Assembly: GCA_020055645.1 (NCBI GenBank)
Contig: JAECZT010000007.1
Span: 1,178,001 to 1,242,000 of the forward strand
Source of the DNA: Tomocerus qinae
Taxonomy: Eukaryota; Arthropoda; Collembola; Entomobryomorpha; Tomoceridae
Length of the DNA: 64,000 nt
Direction: 5' to 3'
The notes beneath the pieces are model-generated. The model searched no databases, was not told the origin of the DNA, and was given only the letters and a program-made list of their open reading frames with translations. The translations under genes were made by a program, and so were the position numbers. Below are positions 43,875 to 56,191 of the stretch, piece after piece. Each line of letters starts with the position of its first letter. Position 1 is the stretch's first letter.

Positions 43875-44546
43875 GTGCATGTTAGATATAAATTGGGATT
43901 GAGATTGCATTGCCGAAGACAGTATTACGGGGAAGTAATTGTTAATCCGCTTCGAAATACCTTTTTTGAGGGGTCCCAACTGCCTATATTAAAGATTTTG
44001 CGACTGTTAGTTTGCTGGTTCTTTAGAATGCCAGTAACTTTTGCACGGTTGCATTGTGAAGTCGACACTCACGCCGCTGTAGACTTCTGCAATTTTTGTA
44101 GAAAATTTTGTCGTGTAGTCCACACTCACGATGAACAACAAATAGGAGAACCAGGTGACGTCGTTGAGGTTGACGAAAGTCACCTCTTTACTCCAAAATA
44201 TCATCGTAGCGGTCCCTGGCGAAGCGCGTTATGTGTGTTTAGAGGGATTAGCAGATTCACTAAGAAGAGATTTGTTATTCAAATTCGTGATAAAAGTCGA
44301 CCGACTTTGTGGTCTTTAATGCATGAGCATATTAGACAAGACACTTTTATAATGTCAGATGAACTGACAAACTACCGTAATTGCGATGTTCTGGGTTTTT
44401 CAGGACACTGTGCTGTAAGCCAAAGTAGAACCTTTGTAAGGGCAATTCCGGCATTTTTTCCTAATGGTGATCCACACTTGGGGCGTGTGATCCCAAATCT
44501 GGGACTCACTCTCGTTCCAGTCCACGACAATACGTTGGAAAATTAG
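43875..44546 (+). pseudogene. Merlin transposase fragment, right-arm copy
   Basis: Same 223-codon frame as 5165-5836, identical in translation, with VVEVDESHLFTPKYHRSG and IMSDELTNYRN. It lacks the N-terminal zinc ribbon and the C-terminal catalytic end of Merlin transposases. Confidence 0.7.
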
Positions 44547-44645
44547 ACTTTGCATTGATTGTGACCCTTAAAAATCCCTATACACGTCCAAAAGTGTTGC
44601 GACCCTCTATAAAAAGTGTGCTTATTGAAAAGCCCACCAACCCTC

Positions 44646-44945
44646 CCCAAAATCCCAACCTAGAGTTGCAAAAGCCTCGGTAAATGGCATGGTTAAACCT
44701 TGAGTTGAAAACCTCGGTAAACGGCGTGCATAAACCTTGCATTGCAATTCTTGGTTAACGGCGTGCTTAAACCATGAGTTGCAAACCTCGGTAAACGGCG
44801 TGCTTAAACCTTGAGTTGCAAACCTCAGTAAAAGGCGTGCTTAAACCTTGAGTTGCAAACCTTGGTAAAAGGCGCGCTTAAACCTTGAGTTGCAAACCTT
44901 GGTAAAAGGCGCGCTTAAAACTTGAGTTGCAAACCTTAGTAAAAG
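44646..44945. repeat. 37-bp array, right arm
   Basis: Mirror of 4766-5065. Confidence 0.85.
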
Positions 44946-45071
44946 GCGTGCGTCGGAAGGTAATGCCCTTCCCCTGATGATGGCTATGGCTATGCCGAAA
45001 CGTATATTTAAAGTATTAAAACATCGATATCTATTGAAATCCTGTGGTATATTACTTTGCACAAGGCCCAT

Positions 45072-46159
45072 CCTCTAATCATTTTCTGACATATTAGTGA
45101 ATTTGATACATTTTTGTTTGAAGGGGTGGAGGTGGTGGAATTTTGTTGGGGGGGGCTTCATATCTATCCAAATCTGGTCAAATCTCATTTTGCCCCCGAC
45201 ACCACCCTTGGGAGTGGGTATATGAGAAGGAATGTACTAGGAATCGTTTTTACTGGTCGCTGCAAGACTTTTGTGCATATTTGGCAAGTTTCTGTGGTGT
45301 ACCCGCTTAGGGGGTCGGAGGGGTTGGGGGTAGTTTAGTTCAAAGGTTCGATATCTATCAAAATCCGGTGGAATCTCAATTTACCCATGACTCCCCTGAA
45401 GGGGTTTTGGGGTAGGGAACGTGACCTCCAGGTCATGTCCGGCAAAGATCCGATGAACCATTTGGGGTCATATCTAAATATTCTGAGATATAGAGGGTCC
45501 GTGGTACTTTAAAATGGAGGGACACATTACACCAACCCAAACCCTCACCTATTATATTAGGACCATCCTGTACATACTATTATTAATGTATTAATTTACT
45601 AATATTATTTTGAATATTGCCTACAGCTGATTAAGGGACTTTAGAAAGCGGCAACTTTAGAAAAGACATACCTCCTTGGTAAAATAATTGGATTTGATAT
45701 GCTATTATTATAATGATTCAATAGCTGTGGTGTTGAATCATCCCGTCCTTAAGACTGGCTTATTTATACTATTTGATCATCTGTGATGAAAATATGCTGC
45801 GTTCAGGTTAAACTAAACGACGTTGGGGTCATTTTTTCTGATTTCTTCTTCAGGCTTCAAGATACGACTATAAAGGAATAGAAGATTATGTTACCAATTC
45901 AGGGTTCAGTATCAGTTTCAAATTCATAAAAAATTCTAAAAATTAATAAATGAATTTCTAATTGTTTTTATAATCTTAAATTTTGCGTTATCTCTTTTTA
46001 AATTAACATAAAATTTAATATATTTAATATCTAACATTAAAACATCCTGCAATTATGAAATAGTTTATCACCTCATCAATGTTTTTAAAATTCTTAGCGA
46101 ATGAGATGTAAAATCTCAGAAAATTTGAAAAACATAGATTTCGTGACTATGTTTTGGTG
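45072..46159. other. non-coding, dispersed module and gap, right arm
   Basis: Mirror of about 3594-4640: G-run modules to 45590, then unique sequence with the inverted TATAAATA at about 45763-45770 and an A/T-rich stretch. It contains the 3' flank of the knottin-repeat gene; a minus-strand polyadenylation signal is not obvious. Confidence 0.4.
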
Positions 46160-48600
46160 TCATATTAATTGGCATTTATAATTTTCACACTTCAAACCAC
46201 TGCAACAGTCATGATTTTCATAGCAAAGTGTATGTTCTAACCCGCAGCCGCAATGATACCCAATGTTATTATTAAAAGTACAATCAAAAGAACAGCAATG
46301 CTCTAATGTAAGACATCGTTTCCCTCGTGCATGACAGACTAGCTGGGTACAAACCCCGTTTGAACACATTCTACTACAACAATCTGAGGACATAGTACAC
46401 GTCATTCCGAAAGTTTGACAAGATTCACATTTTCTATCGCGGCAATGTGCTCCATAGCAACAGCCACTGTCAGCTAAACAGGCTCCTGAAATCAAACTAC
46501 ACTCACAGACGGAATTTTTACAATTTCTACTGCAACAGTCGGAGTGTTTAGAGCAAGGACTTTCCGATGACGTACAAGAACATTTACCAGCGTTACAAGA
46601 ACCTCTAAGACATCCATTAGTATCGGTGCAAGTCTCTCCTTTCCGGAGATTTACACATTCACCCCCGTCACATTTTCCTGAACAACATTCTCTGTCGGTA
46701 TTACAAATTTCGTTTTCTCCAAGACAAACACATTTATTGTTTTGGCACATACCTTTACAACAGTCGGTGCTGCTAGAACAAGGATCTGATTCTAATGTGC
46801 ATGAGCAAATGTGGTTTACACAAACATTTGAGCAACAAGTCTCGTTATCCCAACATACAGTTTCTTTTGGTTGACAAGTACACTTATTATTCGTACAAAC
46901 GCCTTGGCAACAAAAATAAAAAGTTGAATCACAATTCGCTCCAATAGGAGAGCATTTACAAGTAGAATTTTTGCACCATCCCCGAATGCAGTCAAACTTA
47001 TCACTACAGGGATCACCCATGTTGGAAGATTTACACTGACCATCTATACAGATTTTAGTGCAACAATCATCTGAGAAAGAACATCGGTATAGCAAAGGGT
47101 CGGATGCCAAGTCGAAAGACGCACGACTACGAATGCAGTTACAAGTACCAGAGCATTTTCCAAAGCAACATTGGGATGTTTCATTACAAACTTCCCCAAA
47201 TTTAGCGCAAGTACACATTTGGTTTCTACAATATCCTTTACAACACCCTCTGTCATCAGAACAAAAGCCCATCAGTGGATTGCAATCACAAACTCCACCA
47301 TTACACTTTTTACTACAACAGTCCAGATGGTTAGAGCAAGGATTTCCAGGGGATAAACAAGAACATATTCCATCGTCACAAACACCTTTACAGCATCCCC
47401 TGAATTCAGTACAAATCTCTCCAGTTCTGAGACAATCGCATATATCTTCTTCATCGTCACAAATTCCGGAGCAGCAACTTTCGTTCTTTGAGCAAGTTGC
47501 TTCGTGTGCTAAACAATCACAAACTCCTCCATTACAGTTTATACTACAACAGTCTCTTGGCTTAGAGCAGGAATTTCCGGATGATAGACAAGAACATTTT
47601 CCATCAGTGCACATACCTTTACAGCATGCCCTAGAATGAACACAATTCTCTCCAGTTTTGAGACATTCGCAAATATATTTTTCATCGTCACAAATTCCTG
47701 AGCAGCAACTTTCGTTATTTGAGCAAGTTGCACCGTATGCTAAACATTCACAAACTCTTCCATTACAGTTTTTACTACAACAGTCTCCTGGCTTAGAGCA
47801 GGAATTTCCGGATGATAAACAAGAACATTTTCCATCAGTGCACAAACCTTTACAGCATCCCATAGGATGAACACAATTCTCTCCAGTTCGGAGACATTCG
47901 CACATATCTTCTTCATCGTCACAAATTCCTGAGCAGCAACTTTCGTTCTTTGAGCAATTTGCTTCGTATCCTAAACAATCACAATTATTGTCAACACACG
48001 TGTCCATTGAGCATTCACTATCACCAGTGCATGTCTGTCTAGTGAAAGATACACATTTCATATTTATGCAAGTACCAAAGCAACAATCATGTCTTGTTTT
48101 ACAGGATGTGTTTAATGCTTTGCATTGGCATATATTGTTAATACATTTCCCCTTGCAACAATCACCATCTTTTTTACAATGTTGAAAGTTTGATGAACAA
48201 CGACATTTGTTTTTACGACATGTTCCTTCACAACAATCATCTGATGCAGTACAGTCTTTCCCTTCAGTAATACATTCACAAAGGCCATTGTGACAATTAT
48301 TTTGGCAACAGAATTCATGTGATGAACAAGTGGCATTAATAGTTCCACAGTAACAATGGCCATTCTGACAAGTATAACCGCAACATTCATAGTCAGAACT
48401 ACAACCTTCACTCCATTTTTGGCAGGAACATTTATTTTCTTCACAAATACCATTGCAACAATCGCTTGTTTTTAAACAATTGCCACCATCCAAAACGCAA
48501 ACACATCTTTCATCCAAACAGAAACCTTCACAGCAATCAAACGTATTTCTGCAAATCGTCTTCTCTGTTGTTAATTTTACATCCTTCCGCAAACATTCAA
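46160..48600 (-). CDS. tandem knottin-like cysteine-rich secreted protein
   Basis: A long exon coding about 810 residues of cysteine repeats, each about 38-42 residues of the form CX6CX5CCX3CX4-6CXC, about 20 in a row. Six-cysteine units with a CC pair are the signature of inhibitor-cystine-knot folds. The consensus (TCSKNESCCSGICDDEE, SCLSSGNSCSKPGDCCSKNC) is alternated in near-identical pairs, which shows recent internal duplication around residues 220-400. The exon begins after TTATGTTTACAG at 48601, a good 3' splice site; the ATG at 48635 is intronic, so the real start with a signal peptide must lie in an upstream exon I cannot find. Likely secreted; function unknown, possibly antimicrobial, cuticular or venom-like. 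The palindrome's edge at 46902 falls inside this exon. Confidence 0.75.
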
Positions 48601-48654
48601 CTGTAAACATAAGTATAATATAAGTTCGATGACTCAAATAATATTCATTGTAAA

Positions 48655-49055
48655 ACTGCTAATTGTGACCAAGTGCGATGTTTAATTTTCATCAATTTTA
48701 ATTAGGTTAGGTTTTAAAAAAATGCTAATTGTGACCACGTCCCATGTTCGATTTCCATCAATTTTAATTAGGTTAGGTTAATACCAACTGTGACCACGTG
48801 CCATGTTCAATTTCCATTAGTATTAATTAGGTTAGGTTTTAAAAAAAATGCTAATTGTGACCACGTCCATGTTCGATTTCAATCAATTTTAATTAGGTAA
48901 GGTTTAAAAAAGCTAATTGTGACCACGGGCTATGTTTAATTTTCATCAATTTTAATTAGGTTAGGTTTAAAAAATGCTAACTGTGACACGTGACATGTTC
49001 AATTTCAATTAATATTAATTAGGTTAGGTTTAGAAAATGCAAATTGTGACCGCGT
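48655..49055. repeat. about 70-bp tandem repeat with TTAGGTTAGG
   Basis: Six units with GCTAATTGTGACCACG, ATGTTCAATTTCCATCAATT and TTAATTAGGTTAGGTTT. Unit length varies by an A run. The first unit starts about 55 bp beyond the splice acceptor of the knottin exon, so the array may lie in that gene's intron. Confidence 0.88.
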
Positions 49056-49149
49056 GCCACTGCCACTAACCAAATCAACAATAGAAGAAGTTAGAACAAT
49101 GAAGAAACCAAAAATAGAAGTGCAATTAAAGAATTTTACAAAACCAGAC

Positions 49150-50345
49150 CTACATAATCTTGCTAGCTACGTTACCAGTTACAAGTAAATTCAACATGAA
49201 GGGCAAAACAACGATGGCCTGAAGAACTTGTAACTCTTCGTTTTCTGAAAACGTAGGCATCGAAACAATCATATTTTCTACTTTAACCGACCATAACTTT
49301 CTTATTTGGAGGGTTGCTCCAAAAACCAATGCCATATTCGTGATGTATTCGACGAGATCTTTCGAATGAGCTATATATCGGTCTATTCCATTGAGCGTCG
49401 GTATACTAGGATTTTCCTAGTATACCGACGCTCGCATTCCTAGTATTTCTAGTATACCGACGCGTCGGTATAATAGGAATGTTCCGATTTTGTTCTCTCC
49501 AGTTATGTACAGAATAAGCTGTAGTACATCTGTTCGATTTTTGCTTGTCGAAAATCTGCAAACTGATCTTGATTTCGGAATCGGAAATGAGTAAATTTTT
49601 GCTGGTATTTCTTTAGACTCAACAATACACTCGTAAGTCTCGCCGTTCATCTGTGCAGCTGCAAATTGAGCTTGAAGAATGTTTTCAACTACCTTCCAGA
49701 ACTTAAGTAGAATTAAGGAGTCTCGATGAGCGTACAAAATCTGATCTTTGGACAAAGGTCGTTCTCGCCAATCCGATCTGTTCATATATGGGTTGATGTG
49801 TCTGTTTTTCCCATAGTAGATTATTTCCAACTCGTCTAGACTGGATTTTCAGGATTGAAGTGTTGAAATACAAATCTGGTATTGATCAGCCCAATCACGT
49901 AGATGTTGTAGTCGCGTTGAAGATGTTTCACGTCATTGTAGGAACCATGAGCGATTTTCAAAATTTTGGGATTTTCGAAAATGGCTTTAAGTTGTTCAGT
50001 GATTAATGTCTTTAGCGAAAGGATCAATGATAAATGAATATTGTGGTGTCGAAATCTGATTAACAGATCATTCCAAGTCGTGAATTTATATCATTTTCCT
50101 CCAAGTCAAAGGATCAAGCCTGTGTTTCCAAACGCTCGTCAGTGATGTTAAGCATGTCTTCGGTTGGTGACCAATTTAGAATTATGGATTCATTCGTGTT
50201 TAAAGAGGGAATAAAATATGGAAGACAATTCATTCGCATTCGTTGTTTATACAAATCCGGATTGCAATCCTGTGGTCGTATAGAATTTCTCCGTAATGAA
50301 GAATTACTTCTTGTCGCATGCAGTTGTGCCAAAACGTAAGAAACG
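49150..50345 (-). pseudogene. RNase D/Rrp6-like DEDDy 3'-5' exonuclease, decayed
   Basis: Minus-strand frames in order: 50114-50353 (N-terminal helical region), Exo I around 50090-50115 (FDLEEND, the D-x-E motif), a short ISTPQYSFIIDPFAKD-like segment in another frame, Exo II in 49836-50027 (KIAHGSYNDVKHLQRD) and Exo III in 49417-49830 (YAHRDSLILLKFW, Y-x3-D preceded by WRERPL). Order and motifs match the exosome nuclease Rrp6/EXOSC10 or EXD-type relatives. At least three frame changes and stops lie between motifs, too close together for introns. The frame at 49150-49335 may be its degenerate tail. Hairpin DNA at 49393-49481 overlaps the 3' part. Confidence 0.65.
49393..49481. repeat. pair of adjacent strong hairpins
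   Basis: First: 19-bp perfect arms 49393-49411 and 49415-49433 around a TTT loop (GAGCGTCGGTATACTAGGA and complement). Second: the self-complementary TACCGACGCGTCGGTA with near-complementary flanks ending CATTCCTA/TAGGAATG. Both use the same words (GTATACC, CTAGTAT), so one looks like a rearranged copy of the other. Confidence 0.9.
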
Positions 50346-50385
50346 TATTTCACGAACTGTATTATTATTGGGAAAAGATTGTTTT

Positions 50386-51448
50386 AGCTCGCCTGAATAG
50401 GCAGCTTATAGAATCGCACAGTCCGTCCGTCCGTGCGTCCGTCCGTCCGTGCGTCCGTCCGTCCGTGCGTCCGTTTACACGATAACTTTTGAAGACATTG
50501 ATGGATTTCAACTAAACTTGGCAAAAACATTGCCTATGGACCTGTGACAAAGCCTATTGAAAATGGGCCACATTGGTCCATAGGTTGCTGAGATGCCGCG
50601 CGCTCACTTTGTCTTCATTTTAATAGTCAAAATGAAAATGTGACATTAAATGGACATTAAAAGTTCAAATGTGCTTCCTATGGATTGTTAGCTGGATAGT
50701 ACAAAATATTAAATGCCGCTTCGACAAAATTTAAGATTTTATAACATATTCAATAAAACTGGAAAATACCTATTATAGGACGAAAATAAATCTATTTCGC
50801 ATTTATATGCAAATAGATAGTAAAATTTATATTTTTCGAATTGCTTTCCATTATGATAGCCAACATTAATCAATTTTGATTTTCTGTTGATTTTCATACT
50901 CAACAGTAATAAATTTTGATTTTCTGTTGCTTTTCATAGTCAACATGATTACATTTTGATTTTCTGTTGCTTTTCATAGTCAACATTAATATATTTTGAT
51001 TTTCTGTTGCTTTTCATAGTCAACATTAATCAATTTTGATTTTCTGTTGATTTCCATATTCAACATTAACATTCAACAAATTTTGATTTTCTATAGATTT
51101 TCATATCAACAATTATCAATTTTGATTTTCTGTTGATTTTCATAGTCAACATTAATCAATTTTGATTTTCTGTTGATTTCCATATTCAACATTAATAAAT
51201 TTTGATTTTCTATAGATTTTCATAGTCAACAATTATCTATTTTGATTTTCTGTTGATTTTCATAGTCTACGTTAATCTGCTTTGATTTTCTATTGACTTT
51301 GATGGTCAACATTCATACATTTTGACTTTGATACTCAATATTTACCAATAAATATGAAAATAAACCTGTTTCTATTATTCTATTAAAACTGTGTACACGG
51401 TCCCCTTCACTCAGGCGAGCTTCTGTTACGGCTTGCCGTAGGTTTTTG
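50386..51448. mobile_element. element A, copy 2
   Basis: Starts AGCTCGCCTGAATAGG and ends GGCTTGCCGTAGG, same plan as 30053-31242, with more CCGTCCGTCCGTGCGT units at the head and fewer minisatellite units. Overall highly similar in the 350-bp unique part. Confidence 0.8.
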
Positions 51449-51614
51449 TTAATGTAACCGAAAGTGTTGTGATAAGGTTAATTAAGATTAAGTATTAGAA
51501 AATGTATTTGTTACTCATGCAGAGCGATTAGTTTTAAAATATTTGGCATGTTATGTTTAGGTTTCGTTATAACTCTAGATGGTTTATTTAACTGTGGAAT
51601 TGGAGTAGTTAATC
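51449..51614. other. probable 3' untranslated/LTR-proximal part of Gypsy fragment
   Basis: Short unique sequence between element A and the integrase fragment; no separate feature seen. Confidence 0.3.
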
Positions 51615-51848
51615 TTATCTTTTTCTCCGCAAATAAGGCTTTATGTCTTGGACATGTATTTTGCTGATAAAATTATCTGCAATACTTTTAACTTTATATG
51701 CTACCGGGGTCATCTGATCGATTACAAGAAACGTACCAATCCATTTAGGTTCTAACTTAGCTGCCATGCCTTCGTCTTTAGGTGACTTAGGATGATTTCT
51801 AATCAGTGCTTTTTCCCCACTAACCTCTCTATGAAATTTATCATAATA
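51615..51848 (-). pseudogene. Gypsy-type integrase C-terminal fragment
   Basis: Minus-strand frame ends YLRRKR-stop and contains LEPKWIGTFLVIDQMTPVAYKV and a KIHVQDIKPYL block, the C-terminal integrase tail of Ty3/Gypsy pol (W-x-G-P/T-F...V.YKV....KIHV..LKPY). The frame is cut at 51848 by the 3' end of the Helitron. I did not find its upstream half beyond the Helitron's other side. Confidence 0.65.
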
Positions 51849-51885
51849 CTAGCTGGTTAGCCCGTCCTACGACAGGGCCGTTTAA
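51849..51885 (-). other. Helitron 3' terminal hairpin and CTAG end
   Basis: Minus strand: GCCCTGTCGTAGGACGGGC folds into a stem with one bulge and a GTAG loop, followed by TAACCAG and CTAG at 51849-51852 (CTRR consensus), then T. This is the textbook order for Helitron 3' ends, inserted before T. Confidence 0.7.
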
Positions 51886-51954
51886 CATAAACAGCATTTA
51901 AAACTCAAATATGGTTAATCCCCAGCTCAAGTGCCCTAATATTACGTACCCAAT

Positions 51955-52612
51955 GCTTCTAGACGTGTCAATATTAGATTATACAGTTTCTAGAAGTGTC
52001 AACATAGGGTTTTTGCTTCTAGAAATGTTAACATAGGGTTTTTTAATGGTTTTAAAAGTGTCAACATAGGGTTTTACTGAGTCTAGAAGTGTCAACATAG
52101 GGTTTTAAGGCTTCTAGAAGTGTCAACATAGGCTTTTAATGCTTCTAGAAGTGTCAACATAGGGTTTTAATGCTTCTAGAAGTGTTAACATAGGGTTTTA
52201 ATGCTTCTAGAAGTGTCAACATTTGGTTTTAATGCTTCTTGTAGTGTCGACATAGGGTTTTACTACGTTTAGAAGTGTCAACATAGGATTTCAATGCTTC
52301 TAGAAGTGTCAACATAGGGTTTTAATGCTTCTAGAAGTGTCAACATAGGGTTTTAATGCTTCTAGAAGTGTCAACATTGGGTTTTAATGCTTCTAGTAGT
52401 GTCAACGGTTTTACTACGTTTAGAGATGTCAACATAGGATTTCAATGCTTCTAGAAGTGTCAACATAGGGTTTTAATGCTTCTAGAGGTGTGGACATAGG
52501 GTTTTTGCTTCTAGAAATGTTAACATAGGGTTTTTTAATGCCTTTAAGAGTGTCAACATTGGGTTTTAATGCTTTTAAAAGTGTCAACATAGGGTTTGAC
52601 TACTGCTAGAAG
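51955..52612. repeat. 31-bp minisatellite, Helitron 3' flank
   Basis: About 20 units of TGCTTCTAGAAGTGTCAACA plus TAGGGTTTTAA. The unit holds the palindrome CTTCTAGAAG and the core AAGTGTCAACAT. Confidence 0.92.
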
Positions 52613-55114
52613 TAAACAAACACTTAAACCCGGAAATTATAACATGGTATATGTTTATTCAAACTATTTTAAGCTTTAACACGAATAACGACTTAAATGA
52701 CTTCTTTAAAAACAACATTTTTAGTGTAAATAGAATCACAACTAATATTGATTTTTCCTTGCTCGCCTGTGTCCTTAACCAAAACTTTAAGACTGTCCAA
52801 ATTTCTGACCCTTGAAAATGCTACATACAACTGTCCATGCGTGAAAATTGTATTCGGCAAATACACACCAACTTTATCAAATGTTTGTCCTTGTGACTTA
52901 TTGATTGTCATTGCAAATGCCAAACGGATGGGAAATTGTCGTCTTATCAGTTGGTATGGACTGTCGCCGTCTGATTCTTTCATTACCATTCGAGGCAATA
53001 AGATTATCTCATTATCTCTCCTTTCTTGGACCCAACTATTCGCTCAAGCATCAAAGAATGAGGCAATAGCTTCCTTACAACAAAGCGCACTCCATTACAC
53101 AATCCTTCATTTAGATCCAAGTTACGTAAAAGCATAACAATTGCTCCTACTTTAAGGGTCAACTTGTGCAAAGGAAATCCATTCGGCGTCAATGAATTCA
53201 AAAACTCAAGAGGGTAATTATTCCTTTCTTCCTCACAATCACACGCTACAGAATCGCTGCTAAAATATGTCATTTCTTCTAATTGAATTAGTGCTAACAC
53301 CTTTTCATTCATAATAAAAGCATCCTTATTTTTAGCACATAATATTGCCCGCTGAGTTACTGACTCCAATTCACAAAGTTGAACTACATTTCCGAACACC
53401 GCACTGATTAAATCATCTTCAGTTTCAATTTCTAAATGACATTCCTCAGGTATTTTTACGAACCCTTCCCTAAAGTCATCAAGAGAACCATTTCCAACAC
53501 TTAGTAGCCACTTAGAAAATCTTTCCTCTCCAGCTCCTGTTCTCATGTTTCTTTTCAACGAAAGTATTTCAAAATCCTTCCACCATTTGCTAGATTTAAT
53601 ACAACTCTCGATAATTAAAGATTTATGTCCCCGTTTAACTACTGGCAAACATTGTCGAAAATCTCCTGATAAAAGTAAAACTTTTCCACCAAAAGGCAGT
53701 CCATTATTCATTAGTTTCTTTAAAAATTCAACAGCAATTCTCAAGGACTCAGAAGGAGCCATGGTTGCTTCATCCCATATTAAAATTTGAGACACTTTTA
53801 AGAAATTAGCTTTGTCATTATTAGCATCAAGTGAAATCAATGACGAAGACGTTTCCAATATCGGCACCGGCAAACCTAATTGAGAATGGCATGTTTTTCC
53901 GCCTTTTAAAAGAATTGCTGCGATTCCAGTCCATGCCATAGGAACACAAATAATCCCCTTCCCTCTAAGAATACTCAGGAGCGTATTTTCCAAAAATGTT
54001 TTACCAGTTCCTCCAGGTCCGTCAAGGAAAAAACATTTTTGAATTCCATTTTCGACCGCACTCACAATTTTGTTAAGTACTTCCAACTGGTCATCATTAA
54101 GAAATTCTTTATTTCTCAGACCTTCATGTAATTCAAAATCTTGGTCAAACTCCGCCTCAATGGTCCGTATGTCAATAGCAGCATCATATGGTAACCCAAA
54201 TTTCTCACAATTTAAATTTGTTTGTTTTAAAACATTGTCTATTTCCTGTAGTGCCAAGTTTTCAGAAACATAGATGTCATAATTTTGACAGAAGTCCTCA
54301 CATAAGTTGAATTTGAATTTATTCCATAGATCCAGGGGATTATTTACATTGCATGAAGACAAAACGAATGCAAAAAGAGATCGTAATTGCTTCGGCATTT
54401 TAAATGATATGCATTCGTCTAAGCACTTTTCCCATTCCGAGTCATCGTCTAAAAGATTTCTCAATCTTGCTGCTTCTTTAAAATTCGGAGCTACTGTACC
54501 ATCAACTGTTCTTAAATTCTCATAAGATGTTGCACCTTTCACGTGCAACAATAACATTCTTAAATGGTATTTTTCAATGTCGTGAGGGTCAACAGAATAC
54601 ATTCTTGATATCACAGTCCCAAACCCAGACTTTCGTTTTTTCCACACACACTGCGACTTATCATAAACATAATAATCGCTTACTTCAGTATATAGATACT
54701 TTCTTGCGTCAACATCCGCTTTGTTTAGCTCAAACCATGCTGTTAAAGATGTTAACTTCTCTTGAGCATTCGATATAGCTTCTACTTCATTCCCCTCTTC
54801 AAAATAAACATTTTGCAGATTCGGCAAGGGAACTGCCAAACGGTAAATAGCATGAGACTGACCGTGCATTTCGAATTCCCAAATACGCCACATAGCTTCC
54901 ATGGAACTGACATATCTGGCATTTAAATACGCTTTTGTTTCATCCCAGCTTATCGAATTGTTGTCATCATGCTCAAAAACAATATTCGCACAGTCATGTC
55001 CTTTATATACATATTTGAAGAGATATTTGACACTCTTAACAGATGAACAAACTTCTACATTGATATGGGCATTATACTTCAACAAAAGGTACCGATTATA
55101 AGGCACAACCCACC

Positions 55115-56191
55115 TAATAAAGAATGACCTTTGTTAGAATGACCTCTTAAAAACAGATAAGATTCAACATTTTAATCTATTTCAAAGTGCAAACATTTCA
55201 TTCTTTTGAAAGTGTCAACATTTCATTCTTTAGAAAGTGTCAACATTTCATTCTTTTGAAAGTGTCAACATTTCATTCTTTTCAAAGTGTCAACATTTCA
55301 TTCTTTTGAAAGTGTCAACATTTCATTCTTTTGAAAGTGTCAACATTTCATTCTTTTGAAAGTGTCAACATTTCATTCTTTTGAAAGTGTCAACATTTCA
55401 TTCTTTTGAAAGTGTCAACATTTCATTCTTTTGAAAGTGTCAACATTTCATTCTTTTCAAAGTGTCAACATTTCATTCTTTTGAAAGTGTCAACATTTCA
55501 TTTTTTTAAAGTGTCAACATTTCATTCTTTTGAAAGTGTCAACATTTCATTATTTTGAAGTGTCGACATTTCTCTTATGCTTTTTAAAGTGTCAACATTT
55601 CATTCTTTTGAAAGTGTCAACATTTCATTCTTTTGAAAGTGTCAACATTTCATTCTTTTGAAAGTGTCAACATTTCATTCTTTTGAAAGTGTCAACATTT
55701 CATTCTTTTGAAAGTGTCAACATTTCATTCTTTTGAAAGTGTCAACATTTCATTCTTTTCAAAGTGTCAACATTTCATTCTTTTTGAAAGTGTCAACATT
55801 TCATTCTTTTGAAAGTGTCGACATTTCATACTTTTGAAAGTGTCGACATTTCATTTTTTTGAAAGTGTCAACATTTCATTCTTTTCAAAGTGTCAACATT
55901 TCATTCTTTTGAAAGTGTCAACATTTCATTCTTTTGAAAGTGTCAACATTTCATTTTTTTAAAGTGTCAACATTTCATTCTTTTGAAAGTGTCAACATTT
56001 CATTATTTTGAAGTGTCGACATTTCTCTTATGCTTTTTAAAGTGTCAACATTTCATTCTTTTGAAAGTGTCAACATTTCATTCTTTTGAAAGTGTCAACA
56101 TTTCATTCTTTTGAAGTGTCAACATTTCTCTTATGCTTTTTAAAGTATTAACATAATTTTTGGTCTTTTTAGTTTTTAACATGCTCTTTAC
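55115..56191. repeat. 25-bp minisatellite filling Helitron intron 2
   Basis: The intron (GTAAAGAGC...TTTATTAG) is 1077 bp and nearly all of it is about 39 units of GAAAGTGTCAACATTTCATT plus CTTTT. A higher-order repeat is visible: the block with TCTCTTATGCTTTTTAAAG recurs near 55575, 56023 and 56128. Confidence 0.92.

Larger units (their letters stand above)
21251..46902 (-). repeat. right arm of giant inverted repeat (palindrome)
   Basis: Reverse complement of 2944-19721, enlarged to about 25.6 kb. Private insertions account for most of the size difference: 24557-28019 (flanked by TTAA), 30053-31242, and 37933-39721 (flanked by AATT). Two stretches absent from the left arm, 31693-34112 and about 135 bp near 46150-46290, are better read as left-arm deletions because they hold gene sequence continuous with their neighbours. 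Protein-coding stretches are often identical between arms (221, 238, 271 and 223 residues without a difference), while the transposase part differs at several residues. Confidence 0.95.

Noticed and set aside
43311-43902. Frames of 114-115 codons at 43419-43902 and mirror 5809-6292
   Set aside because: They run through G-run modules and low-complexity repeats, have proline/histidine-biased composition and overlap in several frames.
46626-48185. Plus-strand and alternative minus-strand frames across the knottin exon
   Set aside because: Shadows of the cysteine-rich frame; their repeats mirror its repeat period.
55115-56191. CRISPR-like appearance of regularly spaced AAGTGTCAACAT repeats
   Set aside because: The spacers are the same from unit to unit, the context is a eukaryotic Helitron intron, and no cas genes exist; these are minisatellites.
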